The notes: generated by a model not told the origin, from the letters alone. Counted from the first letter of the stretch, positions 53,576 through 63,303 are shown. The stretch is 64,000 bases of DNA from Arthrobacter sp. PAMC 25486 (GCF_000785535.1 NZ_CP007595.1:1736001-1800000); one strand, 5' to 3'. Made by a program: numbers and translations.

Positions 53576-54493
53576 GTGTTCTTCCGTCAACTTGAGTACT
53601 TGGTGTCCCTGTCCCGTGAGCGCCATTTCATGCGTGCAGCCCATGCCTGCGCGGTTTCTCAGCCTGCGCTCTCTGAGGGGTTGCGCAAATTGGAGATCGA
53701 GCTCAATGTTGCACTCATCCGGCGCGGCAACAAATTTGAGGGGCTGACTCCGGAGGGTGAGGCGGCTGTGGTCTGGGCTCGGCAGATTCTGGCCGGACGG
53801 GAGGGGCTCATTGCAGAAGTTGGTGCCGTCCATGGCAGCATCACAGGAACGTTGCGGCTGGGCTGCATTCCCACGGCAGCGAATGCCCTTTCATTGCTGA
53901 CTGGCCCCTTTTGTGCCGCACATCCCGGTGCGCGCGTGGAGGTTTCTTCCGATCTGGCTTCCTCGGAAGTCCTGCGCCAGGTGCGTGAACATGAAATTGA
54001 CGGTGGTCTCACCTACATCCAGGGGCCCCTCCCTGACGATTTCCGCTTGGTGCCGTTATACCGGGAGTCCTATGTACTACTCAGCACCAACACGGGAGCT
54101 GTCCCGCCGGCCTCGTGGCGGGCGGCGGCGACCCTGCCACTTTGCCTGCTGTCACCGAAGATGCAGGGCAGGCAGCGCATCGACGCGCTTTTTGCCGAGG
54201 CCGGGGTGCAGCCTGTTCCGCGGCTTGAAACGGATTCAGTTGCCTCCCTTTTTGCCCATGTCATGACCGGTTCCTGGGCCACGATAGTGCCAGCCGCGTG
54301 GCTCCACGCCTTTGGCGTGCCGCCGTCCCTGCACGCCACCCCGTTGAATGATCTTGAGCACTCCGTCCCCGTGGGGATGGTCACCCTGAACCAGGAACCT
54401 TCCCCTGTTTTGACTCGCGCTCTGGAGGCCGTCGCTGCGGCGGCAGATTTGGCATTCCTTTCAGAACCGCCGCAACACCACCCCTTGCTGTGA
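53576..54493 (+). CDS. LysR-family transcriptional regulator
   Basis: The 305-residue product has an N-terminal winged helix (about 1-60; FFRQLEYLVSLSRERHFMRAAHACAVSQPALSEGLRKLE) and a periplasmic-binding-type effector domain (about 90-290; GTLRLGCIPTAANALSLLTG). The effector is unknown. The GTG start has no clear ribosome site and a hairpin just upstream. The next gene encodes a FUSC-family membrane protein, so it may control export of an aromatic or other acid. Confidence 0.92.
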   Translation: MFFRQLEYLVSLSRERHFMRAAHACAVSQPALSEGLRKLEIELNVALIRRGNKFEGLTPEGEAAVVWARQILAGREGLIAEVGAVHGSITGTLRLGCIPTAANALSLLTGPFCAAHPGARVEVSSDLASSEVLRQVREHEIDGGLTYIQGPLPDDFRLVPLYRESYVLLSTNTGAVPPASWRAAATLPLCLLSPKMQGRQRIDALFAEAGVQPVPRLETDSVASLFAHVMTGSWATIVPAAWLHAFGVPPSLHATPLNDLEHSVPVGMVTLNQEPSPVLTRALEAVAAAADLAFLSEPPQHHPLL

Positions 54494-54563
54494 GGCTTCC
54501 TGATATTGGTAGCCCTCTGCTGTGACTTTCCGTGTGGCGGGCACCGTTGCTGAACCACCATTC

Positions 54564-54612
54564 GATAGGCGGTGCCTATTGCCAAATAAGGCGTAGCTCT
54601 TTGACGCCTATC
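54564..54612. promoter_or_regulatory. Inverted repeat upstream of the FUSC gene
   Basis: GATAGGCG (54564-54571) and CGCCTATC (54605-54612) are perfect arms 33 bases apart, in the gap between the LysR and FUSC genes. A paired LysR-type site is possible. Confidence 0.4.
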
Positions 54613-54675
54613 AATCATCTGCACCACAGTTGAGGCTGCACTGCTCTCTCTGCTCCAACCCGAGGGTTTCCCTTC

Positions 54676-55761
54676 ATGACTGCCTCACCCCTGCCAGCTG
54701 TAACCTTGGCCTCTGCATCCCTAGCTGCCACCGTTGCTGTCTCGCCGCGTTCCTCCATGCTGCGCCCCGCCACTCTGCTCCCGAGCGGGGGCGATCGGCG
54801 GGCCGCCCGGCGCATGACCCTGAGCTTCGCCGTGCCCATACTGCTACTGCTGGCAGTTGGACGCCCGGAACTGATCATCTACGCGGCGTTTGGCTCCTTC
54901 GTGGGCATGTATGGCCGGGACGAACCACATCAGCTGCGGCTCCTGCATCAGGGGCAGGCAGCTGCACTGTTGATCGGCGGTGCGCTATTAGGCATTTTCT
55001 GTGCCGTCGCTGCTTTAGGACCGTGGGCCTTGATCGGTTGCGAGGCGCTGCTGGCGGGTGCCGCGTCCCTGGTCGCTGATAGATTCGGTTTAAAGCCAAC
55101 GGGCCCGTTCTTCACGATCTTCGCTTTCGGGGCTCTGGCCTCGGTGCCGCCCATCGCCGCCTGGTGGGCCCCTGCCTCCGTCAGCATCGGGGCAGCTGCA
55201 TTCTCCGTCTTGGTGGGTTTCTCTGGCTGGGTCGGTACACGTCTATGGCACCCGGGTGCGGCACGCGCCGTCGTCCCTCCACAAGCTGCGGCTGCGGCGG
55301 TCCATGCACTGCGCTATGTCCTGGCTGTCGTCGCTGCAGGCAGCGTGGGACACCTGCTTGGCATGGGACACCCCTATTGGGCCATGGCTGCGGCGGCGGT
55401 ACCCCTTGCCGCGGAGTCACTGAACGGCAGGATCCGGCGAGGCCTGCACAGGATGTTCGGGACCTTCGCCGGCGTGGCCGTCACTGCGCTGATACTCTGG
55501 CCCCGACCGCCGGTTCTCATTCTGGCGGTGGCCGTGCTGGCGCTCATCTATCCCACCGAGCTGTTCATGCAGCGACACTACGGAATGGCGCTGGTCTTTT
55601 TCACCCCGCTGATCCTGATCATGACTTTGCTGGCCGTCCCAGGGGATCCTGCTGAGCTGATCCGGGATAGGGCTGCAGAAACCGTTGTTGGCGCCTTGGC
55701 CGGCATGCTTGTTGCCGTTGTGGTCCGTGAACCCCGACGACGAACCGTGTCGCCTAGGTAG
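54676..55761 (+). CDS. FUSC-family membrane protein
   Basis: The 361-residue product has two sets of hydrophobic helices separated by a short cytoplasmic region. The FUSC-like blocks are LIIYAAFGSFVGMYG and HPYWAMAAAAVPLAAESLNGRIRRGLHRMFGTFAGVAVTALI, then QRHYGMALVFFTPLILIM. FUSC proteins export aromatic carboxylic acids or other organic compounds. Length and helix number fit a compact version without a large cytosolic domain. The start lacks a good ribosome site. It sits beside a LysR regulator that could sense its substrate. Confidence 0.8.
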   Translation: MTASPLPAVTLASASLAATVAVSPRSSMLRPATLLPSGGDRRAARRMTLSFAVPILLLLAVGRPELIIYAAFGSFVGMYGRDEPHQLRLLHQGQAAALLIGGALLGIFCAVAALGPWALIGCEALLAGAASLVADRFGLKPTGPFFTIFAFGALASVPPIAAWWAPASVSIGAAAFSVLVGFSGWVGTRLWHPGAARAVVPPQAAAAAVHALRYVLAVVAAGSVGHLLGMGHPYWAMAAAAVPLAAESLNGRIRRGLHRMFGTFAGVAVTALILWPRPPVLILAVAVLALIYPTELFMQRHYGMALVFFTPLILIMTLLAVPGDPAELIRDRAAETVVGALAGMLVAVVVREPRRRTVSPR

Positions 55762-55869
55762 CGCCAGGGCGCAGCCGGCCGTGCCGTCCTCCTGCGGGTG
55801 GATGCCCGGCCAACATTTTTCGCCCTCTGGCCCGATGTTTGCCACCGCCGTTCCCGCCAGTATTAATGC

Positions 55870-56670
55870 ATGACTACTCCACTTTTGAGCGCACGCTCAC
55901 TCTCCAAGCGATACGGCGCAGGCATTGCCCTGAACAACGTTGACCTCGACATCGGCCCCGGAGAATCCGTCGCCATCATGGGTGCCTCCGGCTCCGGCAA
56001 AACCACGCTGCTGCACACCCTCGCCGGCATCACCTCCCCCGACTCCGGCAGCGTCAACTACGCCGGCACCGATGTGACGGGCCTGAATGAAACCCAGCGT
56101 TCCAAGCTACGGCGCGAGGCGTTCGGCTTCGTCTTTCAGTCAGGTCTGCTGATCCCCGAACTCACCGCCATTGAAAACGTGGCCCTCGCCCTCATGCTCA
56201 ACGGCGTCTCCAGGCGGGACGCCGAGCAGCAGTCGGCCGGCTGGCTGACACACCTCGGCCTGGCCGGTATGGAGAACCGCCGCATCGGCGAGCTCTCCGG
56301 CGGCCAGGCACAGCGCGTCGCCATCGCCCGGGCCCAGGTCACGGGCGCACGCATCGTCTTCGCCGACGAACCCACCGGTGCACTGGACTCCCACACCTCC
56401 GCCGACGTCATGGGCGCACTGCTCGGGGCCACCGCCGGCCGCGGCAACACCCTGGTCCTGGTCACGCACGACGCCACCGTCGCTTCTCGTTGCTCCCGCA
56501 CCTTGTTCATGCACGACGGCGTCCTGTCCCTTGCGCCGTCGGCTCCCCCGGTTGCCACGCAGGTCATACCAGGAGCGGGCCGGCCAGGTACCGTGCCGTC
56601 CCCCGGCATGGCGGCACACCCGTCGGCCAGCCAGTTCGCAGCGGGTCAGAACTGGGCGGAACGGCCGTGA
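55870..56670 (+). CDS. ABC transporter ATPase (MacB/LolD-like)
   Basis: The 266-residue product has Walker A GASGSGKTT (38-46), signature LSGGQAQRVAIARA and Walker B IVFADEPTGALD. The LNNVDLDIGPGESVAIMGASG layout is that of the MacB/LolD family that works with FtsX-like permeases. The C-terminal 40 residues are variable. The stop overlaps the GTG of the permease gene as GTGA, so the two form one exporter. Confidence 0.95.
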   Translation: MTTPLLSARSLSKRYGAGIALNNVDLDIGPGESVAIMGASGSGKTTLLHTLAGITSPDSGSVNYAGTDVTGLNETQRSKLRREAFGFVFQSGLLIPELTAIENVALALMLNGVSRRDAEQQSAGWLTHLGLAGMENRRIGELSGGQAQRVAIARAQVTGARIVFADEPTGALDSHTSADVMGALLGATAGRGNTLVLVTHDATVASRCSRTLFMHDGVLSLAPSAPPVATQVIPGAGRPGTVPSPGMAAHPSASQFAAGQNWAERP

Positions 56671-58016
56671 ACAAGTTCAAATCAACGCTTTCAATCCTGT
56701 GGCTGATGTCCCGGCCAGCGCCGGGCAACAAGGCCGTTGTGGCCCTACCAGCCACAGCATTCGCGCTGGTCACGGCGCTGCTGCTGATCGTGCTGGCCGG
56801 TGCCATGAGCTTTTTCACCAACCCTGTCATCGATGAAAACCCGGACCTGGGCGGAACCTACCAGATGCTCGCGGCCTTTGCCTTGGCCCTGCTGGTGTTG
56901 CCTCTGCTGACCTTGGGCGGATCGGCTGCACGTCTGTCCGCCCGCCGCCGCGACGAACGACTTTCCACCTTGCGCTTGCTCGGCGGCACTCCCGCACTGG
57001 TGGCCGTGCTGACTGTTATTGAATCCACGCTGGTGGCGTTGCTCGGCGTCCTGGCCGGAATCGTCCTGTACGCAGTCACCCTCCCGGCCATCGCCTTGAT
57101 CCACTTTCAGGGCAAGGCTTTGGGGCTGGCAAATCTGTGGCTGTCCCCGGGCATACTGCTGCTGGCAGCCGCCACCTTGATCCTCCTCGCCGCCGTCAGC
57201 GCCGCAGTGGGCCTGCGCCAGGTGGTGCTCTCCCCGCTGGGAGTGCGCACCCGTCAACAAGCTCCCACCGTGCATTGGCGCCGACTGGCACTCGGGGCCG
57301 GGGCCGTCGTCGTACTTTATCTGTTGATGTCCAATTTGACGGCCAGCGGTTCGCTAGCGGTCATCATCGTGGTGATCGTCGCGGTCTTTGCGGCCGGGCT
57401 GGCGCTGCTGAACCTCATGGGTCCCTTTGTGCTGAAATGGGTCGCCGGACGGGGGCTGCGCAAGGCGCAAACGCCGGAGAAGCTGCTGGCGGCACGGAGC
57501 ATTCTGGAATCGCCCAAGGCTGCGTGGCGGCAGGTCAGTTCCCTCTCGATGACAAGCTTCATAGCTGTTGTTGCGGGAACGGGTCTGGCCCTGCTCAATT
57601 CCGTGGGCGAAGCGCAAAGCACCGCCGACGAGCTCCTCTTCACCGATATGCGCACAGGTGTGTTAATTACGGTGGTGGTCTCGTTCCTGCTGGTGGCCGC
57701 CAGCGCCGGGGTCAATCAGGCCGCCGCAATCCTGGACCGGCAGGAGCTGTATGTCAGCTTGGACCGCCTCGGCATGCCTCGGTCGGTCATGGACGCGGCC
57801 CGGAAGCGCGCCGTCTTATCGCCCGTGCGGATAGTGACGGTGGGTTCGGCCGTCATCGCAGGAGTATTGCTCTTTCCGCTGACCGGGATGGCCATGATCT
57901 TTGCCCCGCTCTCCCTGGTGGTCATTGCCGGGGTGCTGGCCAGCGGTATCGGACTGGTGTGGCTGGGCCTGGCTGCGTCGAAGCCCGTGCTGGACAAGGT
58001 GCTGGCCGCGTCCTAG
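56667..58016 (+). CDS. FtsX-like ABC transporter permease
   Basis: The 449-residue product has an N-terminal membrane helix and a large loop. A multi-helix FtsX-type region carries the RDERLSTLRLLGGTPALVAVLTVIESTLVALLGVLAG block, and a second copy near the C-terminus has LDRQELYVSLDRLGMPRSVMDAARKRAVL. Such permeases act in export of lipids, peptides or drugs rather than import. The GTG overlaps the ATPase stop. A terminator follows at 58042. Confidence 0.9.
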   Translation: MNKFKSTLSILWLMSRPAPGNKAVVALPATAFALVTALLLIVLAGAMSFFTNPVIDENPDLGGTYQMLAAFALALLVLPLLTLGGSAARLSARRRDERLSTLRLLGGTPALVAVLTVIESTLVALLGVLAGIVLYAVTLPAIALIHFQGKALGLANLWLSPGILLLAAATLILLAAVSAAVGLRQVVLSPLGVRTRQQAPTVHWRRLALGAGAVVVLYLLMSNLTASGSLAVIIVVIVAVFAAGLALLNLMGPFVLKWVAGRGLRKAQTPEKLLAARSILESPKAAWRQVSSLSMTSFIAVVAGTGLALLNSVGEAQSTADELLFTDMRTGVLITVVVSFLLVAASAGVNQAAAILDRQELYVSLDRLGMPRSVMDAARKRAVLSPVRIVTVGSAVIAGVLLFPLTGMAMIFAPLSLVVIAGVLASGIGLVWLGLAASKPVLDKVLAAS

Positions 58017-58041
58017 TCTGCGCTGAACAGGACAAAAAGTC

Positions 58042-58078
58042 CCCACCCGGTCCGAAGACTCCCGGGTGGGAACATTTT
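58042..58078 (+). terminator. Intrinsic terminator after the ABC permease
   Basis: CCCACCCGG (58042-58050) and CCGGGTGGG (58062-58070) form a 9-bp stem with an 11-base loop. A T tract follows at 58074-58078. It separates the permease from the convergent htrA gene. Confidence 0.85.
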
Positions 58079-58093
58079 TGCAGGCTGGCAAAA

Positions 58094-59884
58094 CTAGCTG
58101 GCAGGCATGGTGTCCAGTGTGACGTCGACCGACTGCGCCTTGCCGCCACGGGTGAAGTCGAGCTTCACCGTGGCCCCGCCGGCCTGCTCACGCACGGCGG
58201 CCGTCAGGTCGGACGGATCGCTGATGGTGCGGTCCCCCAGCTTCGTGATGACATCGCCTGCCTTCAGGCCCGCCTTGGCTGCTGCACTGTCGGCGGTGAC
58301 GTCGGCAACTGTGGCACCGGCCGAAAACGCGCTGTCGGAACCGGTGGCCGAGGTGCCCTTCACCGAGACACCCAACTGGCCGTGCGAAGCCTTGCCCGTG
58401 GCGATGATGTCCTGGGCAACCCGCTTGGCGTGGTCAATCGGAATCGAGAAGCCCACACCAATGTTGCCGCTCTGGCTGCTGCTGTCGGAGCCGCCGGCGG
58501 ACGCGATGGCCACGTTGACACCAATAATCTTGCCTTCGGTGTTGACCAGGGCTCCGCCGGAGTTGCCGGGGTTGATGGCCGCGTCGGTCTGGATGACGTT
58601 CAGGTTCACGGTGCCCGTGGCCGCGGTGTTGCTCTGGCCGCCGCCTGGAGGGGAGAACTGGAAGCCGTTGCCGCCGTCGTTCGGGTTCTGTGAAGAGTCG
58701 CTGGGGGTTTCCGGGACGGCCGAGGAAGCCACCTGGATGGTCCGGTTCAGCGTGGACACGATCCCGTCGGTGACGGTGCCGTTCAGGCCCAGCGGGGAGC
58801 CGATCGCAATGACGGTGTCGCCAACGTTGATCTTGCTGGACTCGCCCAGCTCGGCGGGAACCAGGTTGGGTGCGTCAATCTTGACAATGGCCAGGTCGGA
58901 GAGCGGGTCGGTGCCCACGATCGTGGCCGGGTACACCTTACCGTCGCTGGTCTGGACCTCAATGGTTGCGTGGGCGGCGGCCCCATCAAGGGTCACCACG
59001 TGGGTGTTGGTGAGGATGTGGCCTTCCGTATCCAGGATGATGCCCGACCCCGTGCCGCCGGAGGTGCCGCTGGTGGCCGAAATGGTCACCACGGACGGCA
59101 TGGCCTTGGCAGCGGCCGCGGAGACCTCATTGACCGAGTTCGGGTTGTTGATCACCAAGGGGGCCGCCTGCTGGTTGGAGCCGGCCACCGTGTTGTTGCC
59201 CTGCTGGTCGAGCAGGTACAGCGATCCGCCGCCCACAAGCCCGCCGATGAGTGCCGCCGCCAGGACGCCGCCGGTGAACATGCCCATGCCCACCTTCTTG
59301 CGCTCACGGGGCCGTGCGGTCACCGCGGGTGCCAAGGTGTGGGGATACGCGTTCGACGCCGGATAGCCGGGTCCTGCGTGACCCGTCCCCGTGGGCGGGG
59401 CCTGGTAGGGGGACGGGGCCTGTTGCTGTTGGCCGTAGTGGCCGGGAATCGGTTCGGTGGGGTTCGTGGCGTTGGCGTACGGTGCCGGAATGGGTTCCGT
59501 GGGGTTCATCGTCGGTGCGGGTGCCGCATGGGCAGGGCCACCGGCTGGCTGCGTGTCGGCGGCCGGGCTGGCGAATGCCTCGGCGCGTGCCGACTGCGGA
59601 GCCTGGACCGGAGCGGCCGGGTAGGGTGACGTGGCTGGCGTCGAGGCAGTGGCCGGGGCGATGGGGGCGGACTGGTGATCCGCTGAGGAAGGAACGGCCG
59701 GGTGTTCCGGGGGAACTGCGGGCCGCGGGGCTGACTCAGCTGCAGGCTGCCCGGCATCCTCTGGTGCCTGGGGCAATGCTGTTGTTTGGGCGTCCTGCGT
59801 TTCAGCGTCTGCCCCTGCTTCATGGGACGTGACCTCGGGCTTCCCGCCATCGTTGATGGGGCGGTCTCCGTTGTTCTCGTTCAT
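58094..59884 (-). CDS. HtrA/DegP-like serine protease with PDZ domain
   Basis: The 596-residue product has a long P/A/Q-rich cytoplasmic N-terminus (about 1-190) with a repeated NPTEPIP motif. A membrane helix at about 203-225 is followed by a trypsin-like domain with H295 (TNTHVVT), D330 (PLSDLAIVKI) and S442 (NPGNSGGALVN), and a C-terminal PDZ domain. It is a typical actinobacterial membrane-anchored HtrA for envelope protein quality control. A glycine/serine/asparagine insert lies between the catalytic D and S. The ATG at 59884 follows AAGGGAAA and fits better than 59899. It is divergent from the TPM gene. Confidence 0.95.
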   Translation of the reverse strand: MNENNGDRPINDGGKPEVTSHEAGADAETQDAQTTALPQAPEDAGQPAAESAPRPAVPPEHPAVPSSADHQSAPIAPATASTPATSPYPAAPVQAPQSARAEAFASPAADTQPAGGPAHAAPAPTMNPTEPIPAPYANATNPTEPIPGHYGQQQQAPSPYQAPPTGTGHAGPGYPASNAYPHTLAPAVTARPRERKKVGMGMFTGGVLAAALIGGLVGGGSLYLLDQQGNNTVAGSNQQAAPLVINNPNSVNEVSAAAAKAMPSVVTISATSGTSGGTGSGIILDTEGHILTNTHVVTLDGAAAHATIEVQTSDGKVYPATIVGTDPLSDLAIVKIDAPNLVPAELGESSKINVGDTVIAIGSPLGLNGTVTDGIVSTLNRTIQVASSAVPETPSDSSQNPNDGGNGFQFSPPGGGQSNTAATGTVNLNVIQTDAAINPGNSGGALVNTEGKIIGVNVAIASAGGSDSSSQSGNIGVGFSIPIDHAKRVAQDIIATGKASHGQLGVSVKGTSATGSDSAFSAGATVADVTADSAAAKAGLKAGDVITKLGDRTISDPSDLTAAVREQAGGATVKLDFTRGGKAQSVDVTLDTMPAS

Positions 59885-59912
59885 CAGCTTTCCCTTCATT
59901 GAAAACTTCGGT

Positions 59913-59937
59913 GATGAATGCTTGATTGATATTCATC
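59913..59937. promoter_or_regulatory. Inverted repeat in the htrA/TPM divergent promoter region
   Basis: GATGAAT (59913-59919) and ATTCATC (59931-59937) are perfect arms spaced by 11 bases, 29 bases upstream of the htrA start. Its AT-rich sequence stands out; it is a plausible operator. Confidence 0.4.
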
Positions 59938-60154
59938 TTTACCGTTGCAGCTGGAGCATTGGCGAACGTTCACTGGAAGTCAGCTGTGAAGGTTCCCCAA
60001 GTTCAAGTATGGCGCAGCTGGCCGGCCCGGCCGTCACTTTTGCGGCGCGCAAACTTCAGTGCACCCGGCAAATCCCGGCCATAGTATCGTGTGGAGTATT
60101 CGTAAGAAGCATGCAGGTCGGATTCCACAATGGTCCCAATGTCTAAGGTGAGCG

Positions 60155-62185
60155 ATGTTTGCACGATTGAAGCTGTTTTCCCCTTTCCTGGCGTTGCTTG
60201 CCTTGTTGGCCCTGATGCTCGCCCCGGCTGGCGTTGCCACGGCCGAGCCGCCCGTCACCATTCCCGGGGGCACCTACATTGTTGACAACGCCAATGTGCT
60301 TGGCGGCAACAAGGCGGAGGTCCAAAAAGCCATCGACGAGCTGAGCCAAAAACACGGTATGACATTCTTCGTGGTCTATGTGGATTCCTTTGACGGCCAA
60401 ACTGGGGAGCAGTGGGGCACCGAGGTCGGAAACCTCAAGCAGCTCGGCACCGGCGATGCCCTGCTTGTGGTGGCCGTCAAGGAGGGAAAATATGCGCTCC
60501 TGGCTGATAGGAACAAGGTCCCTGACAGCAAAAACCAATACATCCAGACGAACGTCATCAAACCACAGCTGTCCCAGAAAAACTGGGCGCAGGCGGCCAT
60601 CGATGCAGCCGCGGCCATTGGCGATGCGGCTGGCGGCGGCAAGGGCAATGTGCCCAACCCCACCGGCGGGTTCGTAGCGCTGGGAGTCGGAGGCGCCGTC
60701 GTGGTTGGCGGAGCTGGCACCGCGCTTTACCTGCGCAACAAGCGCCGGAAGAACGCTGCTGAGGCAACGGCCAAGGGCTACGGCAGCGACGGGCAGGCCC
60801 TCGACCCGAACGCCGGCATGACCATCCCCGAGCTGCGTTCCAAGGCCGGCTCGTTGCTAATCGCCGCCGATGACGCCATCAAGACCAGCGAGCATGAGAT
60901 TGGCTTTGCACTGGCATCGTACGGAGAGGACGCCGTCAAGCCGTTCCAGGCCGCACTGGAGCGCGCCAAGACGCACCTCTCCGAGTCGTTCAAGCTGCAG
61001 CAGCAATTGGATGATGAAATTCCGGACACCATCGAGGAGCAGCGTTCCTGGCTGGGTGACATCATCGCCCGCAGCGAAGAAGCCAACGCCGCATTGGATG
61101 CCGAAAAGGCCTCCTTCGACGAATTGCGTGAACTGGAGCGCACCGCCCCGCAGGTTCTGGCCAGCATTCGCACACAGCATGCAGAGGCACAAACGTCCCT
61201 GGCTGCCGCCGAGTCGAAGCTCGCCGCCTTGACGCAGCAGTACTCCGACACGGCTGTTGAACCTGTGCGCGACAACGCCGCCCAGGCCCGGGAACGCCTG
61301 GACTTTGTTGTAACAGCCGCAGCTGAGGCGGATGCCAAGCTGGCCGCAGGGGACACCGCCGCGGGTGCTGTCGCCGTCAAGGCTGCAGAGGAAAGCCTCC
61401 TGCAGTCCGGCGTGCTGCTGGAGGCCATCGCCAAGACCGAGGCAGCCATGAATGAGGCCGCCACCACGCTGACAACGGCGTTGCCGTCCGCGTTGGCTGA
61501 TCTGGAGCAGGCCAAGTCCATGGTCTCCTCGGAACAGTTTGCCCGCTACGCCCCCACCGTCCAGGGCGCCGAGCAAATCCTCAATGACGTGCGCATGAAT
61601 GCCGCGGGAAAATCCGACCCGCTGGCCCAACTGCAAGCCGTGCAGTCCGCGCACGGTCAGCTCGATGAACTCTTGACAGGCATCCGGGACCAGCAGCAGC
61701 AGGCACTGCGCGCCCAGGCCGCCCTGCAGCAGGCACTTGCAGGGGCACAGGCAACCATTTCCACCGCCAAGGACTTCATCGCAGCCCGCCGCGGCGGGGT
61801 GGGATCGGAGGCCAGGACCCGCCTGTCCGAGGCGGAACGCAATCTTGACTACGCCGTGTCCATCTCCGGATCCGACCCCGTCAACGCCCTGGCATACGCT
61901 CAACAGGCCCAGCAACTGGCCAAGCAGGCCATCCAATACGCCCAGAACGATGTCAACAACTTTGGCGGAGGAGGTCGCGGCGGCTACGGCGGCGGGGGCG
62001 GTTCCATGGGAGGTGGCATGGGCGGCGCCATTCTTGGCGGCATCATTGGCGGGCTGCTCTCCGGCGGCGGAGGCGGCGGCGGCTTTGGTGGGGGCGGCGG
62101 CTTTGGCGGCGGAGGCGGCGGCGGCTTTGGTGGGGGCGGCGGAGGAGGCGGCGGCGGCTTCGGCGGCAGCGGCGGCAACTTCTAG
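60155..62185 (+). CDS. TPM-domain membrane protein with glycine-rich C-terminus
   Basis: The 676-residue product has a signal peptide (about 1-30), an extracytoplasmic TPM/phosphatase-like domain (about 35-160; YIVDNANVLGG..TFFVVYVDSFDG) and a membrane helix near 172-192. A long coiled-coil region follows (about 230-590, rich in A, E, L and Q). The C-terminal 65 residues are almost only G, F, S, with GGGGGGFGGGG repeats. TPM proteins have been linked to photosystem repair in plants and to membrane-stress functions in bacteria. AAGGTGAG precedes the ATG. The next gene is pspA, which supports a membrane-stress role. Confidence 0.85.
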   Translation: MFARLKLFSPFLALLALLALMLAPAGVATAEPPVTIPGGTYIVDNANVLGGNKAEVQKAIDELSQKHGMTFFVVYVDSFDGQTGEQWGTEVGNLKQLGTGDALLVVAVKEGKYALLADRNKVPDSKNQYIQTNVIKPQLSQKNWAQAAIDAAAAIGDAAGGGKGNVPNPTGGFVALGVGGAVVVGGAGTALYLRNKRRKNAAEATAKGYGSDGQALDPNAGMTIPELRSKAGSLLIAADDAIKTSEHEIGFALASYGEDAVKPFQAALERAKTHLSESFKLQQQLDDEIPDTIEEQRSWLGDIIARSEEANAALDAEKASFDELRELERTAPQVLASIRTQHAEAQTSLAAAESKLAALTQQYSDTAVEPVRDNAAQARERLDFVVTAAAEADAKLAAGDTAAGAVAVKAAEESLLQSGVLLEAIAKTEAAMNEAATTLTTALPSALADLEQAKSMVSSEQFARYAPTVQGAEQILNDVRMNAAGKSDPLAQLQAVQSAHGQLDELLTGIRDQQQQALRAQAALQQALAGAQATISTAKDFIAARRGGVGSEARTRLSEAERNLDYAVSISGSDPVNALAYAQQAQQLAKQAIQYAQNDVNNFGGGGRGGYGGGGGSMGGGMGGAILGGIIGGLLSGGGGGGGFGGGGGFGGGGGGGFGGGGGGGGGGFGGSGGNF

Positions 62186-62256
62186 CCGTCTCCCACCGAA
62201 CCACAGCACCAGGTGACGGCCGGCACCCAAGGCGGGGTCCGGCGTCGTGCCTGCAG

Positions 62257-62288
62257 TTCTTGCCCCGTCTGGTAATTTTCGGCAAGAA
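62257..62288. promoter_or_regulatory. Inverted repeat upstream of pspA
   Basis: TTCTTGCC (62257-62264) and GGCAAGAA (62281-62288) are perfect arms 16 bases apart, in the 196-bp gap before pspA. It may be an operator or part of a leader hairpin. Confidence 0.45.
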
Positions 62289-62381
62289 TGGCAGAACGTC
62301 CTTTAGACTCAAATTGCTGCAGGAGTATGTGCGCAGCCGACTTGGAATTTTGTTTGATACATCCAATAAAGGGGAAAAGTA

Positions 62382-63158
62382 ATGGCAAAGCAGTCAATTT
62401 TCGGCCGGATCGCTCAGTTGGCGAAGGCAAATATCAACTCGTTGCTGGATTCTGCCGAAGATCCTCAGAAAATGCTCGACCAGATGGTTCGTGATTACAA
62501 GGCGAACATCACCGAAGCCGAGACAGCCGTCGCCCAGACAATCGGCAACCTGCGCATGCTTGAAGATGACTACAACGAGGATGTCAAGGCCGCTTCCGAC
62601 TGGGGCAACAAGGCACTGGCTGCCAGCCGCAAGGCCGATGAGTTCCGCGCTGCCGGCAATGCTGCCGACGCGCAGAAGTTCGACAATCTTGCCAAGGTCG
62701 CACTGCAGCGCCAGATGTCTGCGGAAAGCGAGGCCAGCTCGTCACAGCCCAACATTGCGGCGCAGACCGAGGTGGTTGAGAAGCTCAAGACCGGGCTGCA
62801 GCAGATGAACGGCAAGCTCGCCGAGCTCGCGAGCAAGCGCAATGAATTGATCGCGCGTTCCAAGACGGCTGCCGCACAGTCTCAGGTTCACGACTCACTC
62901 AAGAGCATCGACATCATGGACCCCACCAGCGAGGTCAGCCGCTTCGAAGAGAAGATCCGCCGCGAAGAAGCCAAGGTTCGCGGCCAGAACGAACTTGCCG
63001 CCTCCAGTCTGGATGCACAATTCAACTCCCTTGAGGACCTCGGCGAGCAGACCGAGATCGAGGCCCGCCTGGCCGCGCTGAAGGCTGGCGGCTCCGCTGC
63101 TCCGGCCGCGCTGAACGCCGGCACGACCGTGGATGAAGCCGACTTCGACAAGCTGTAA
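62382..63158 (+). CDS. pspA: PspA/IM30-family phage-shock protein
   Basis: PspA binds stressed membranes as large oligomers and helps maintain proton-motive force. The 258-residue product is almost entirely alpha-helical, starts FGRIAQLAKANINSLLDSAEDPQKMLDQMVRDYKANI and has an AELASKRNELIARSKTA helix. The C-terminal tail is rich in A and G. The start follows AAAGGGGAAAA. It lies downstream of the TPM-domain gene on the same strand; no PspB or PspC is present. Confidence 0.95.
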   Translation: MAKQSIFGRIAQLAKANINSLLDSAEDPQKMLDQMVRDYKANITEAETAVAQTIGNLRMLEDDYNEDVKAASDWGNKALAASRKADEFRAAGNAADAQKFDNLAKVALQRQMSAESEASSSQPNIAAQTEVVEKLKTGLQQMNGKLAELASKRNELIARSKTAAAQSQVHDSLKSIDIMDPTSEVSRFEEKIRREEAKVRGQNELAASSLDAQFNSLEDLGEQTEIEARLAALKAGGSAAPAALNAGTTVDEADFDKL

Positions 63159-63186
63159 ACAGCAGGCACCCGATTTGTTGGTGCTG

Positions 63187-63222
63187 AGCGGCCCCGGATT
63201 TTTGTCCGGGGCCGCTTTTTTT
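63187..63222 (+). terminator. Strong intrinsic terminator after pspA
   Basis: AGCGGCCCCGGA (63187-63198) and TCCGGGGCCGCT (63205-63216) are perfect 12-bp arms with a six-base loop, followed by a run of T to 63222. Confidence 0.95.
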
Positions 63223-63231
63223 GCGTTCGGG

Positions 63232-63267
63232 TTTATGGTGTGCGGCTGCTTTATGGTGTGCGGCTGC
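63232..63267. repeat. 18-bp tandem repeat
   Basis: TTTATGGTGTGCGGCTGC occurs twice in tandem at 63232-63249 and 63250-63267, between the pspA terminator and the aldo/keto reductase gene. Confidence 0.8.
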
Positions 63268-63303
63268 GTAGAGCCCGGATTCCGGGCGGGCTGCCGGGTG
63301 CCG

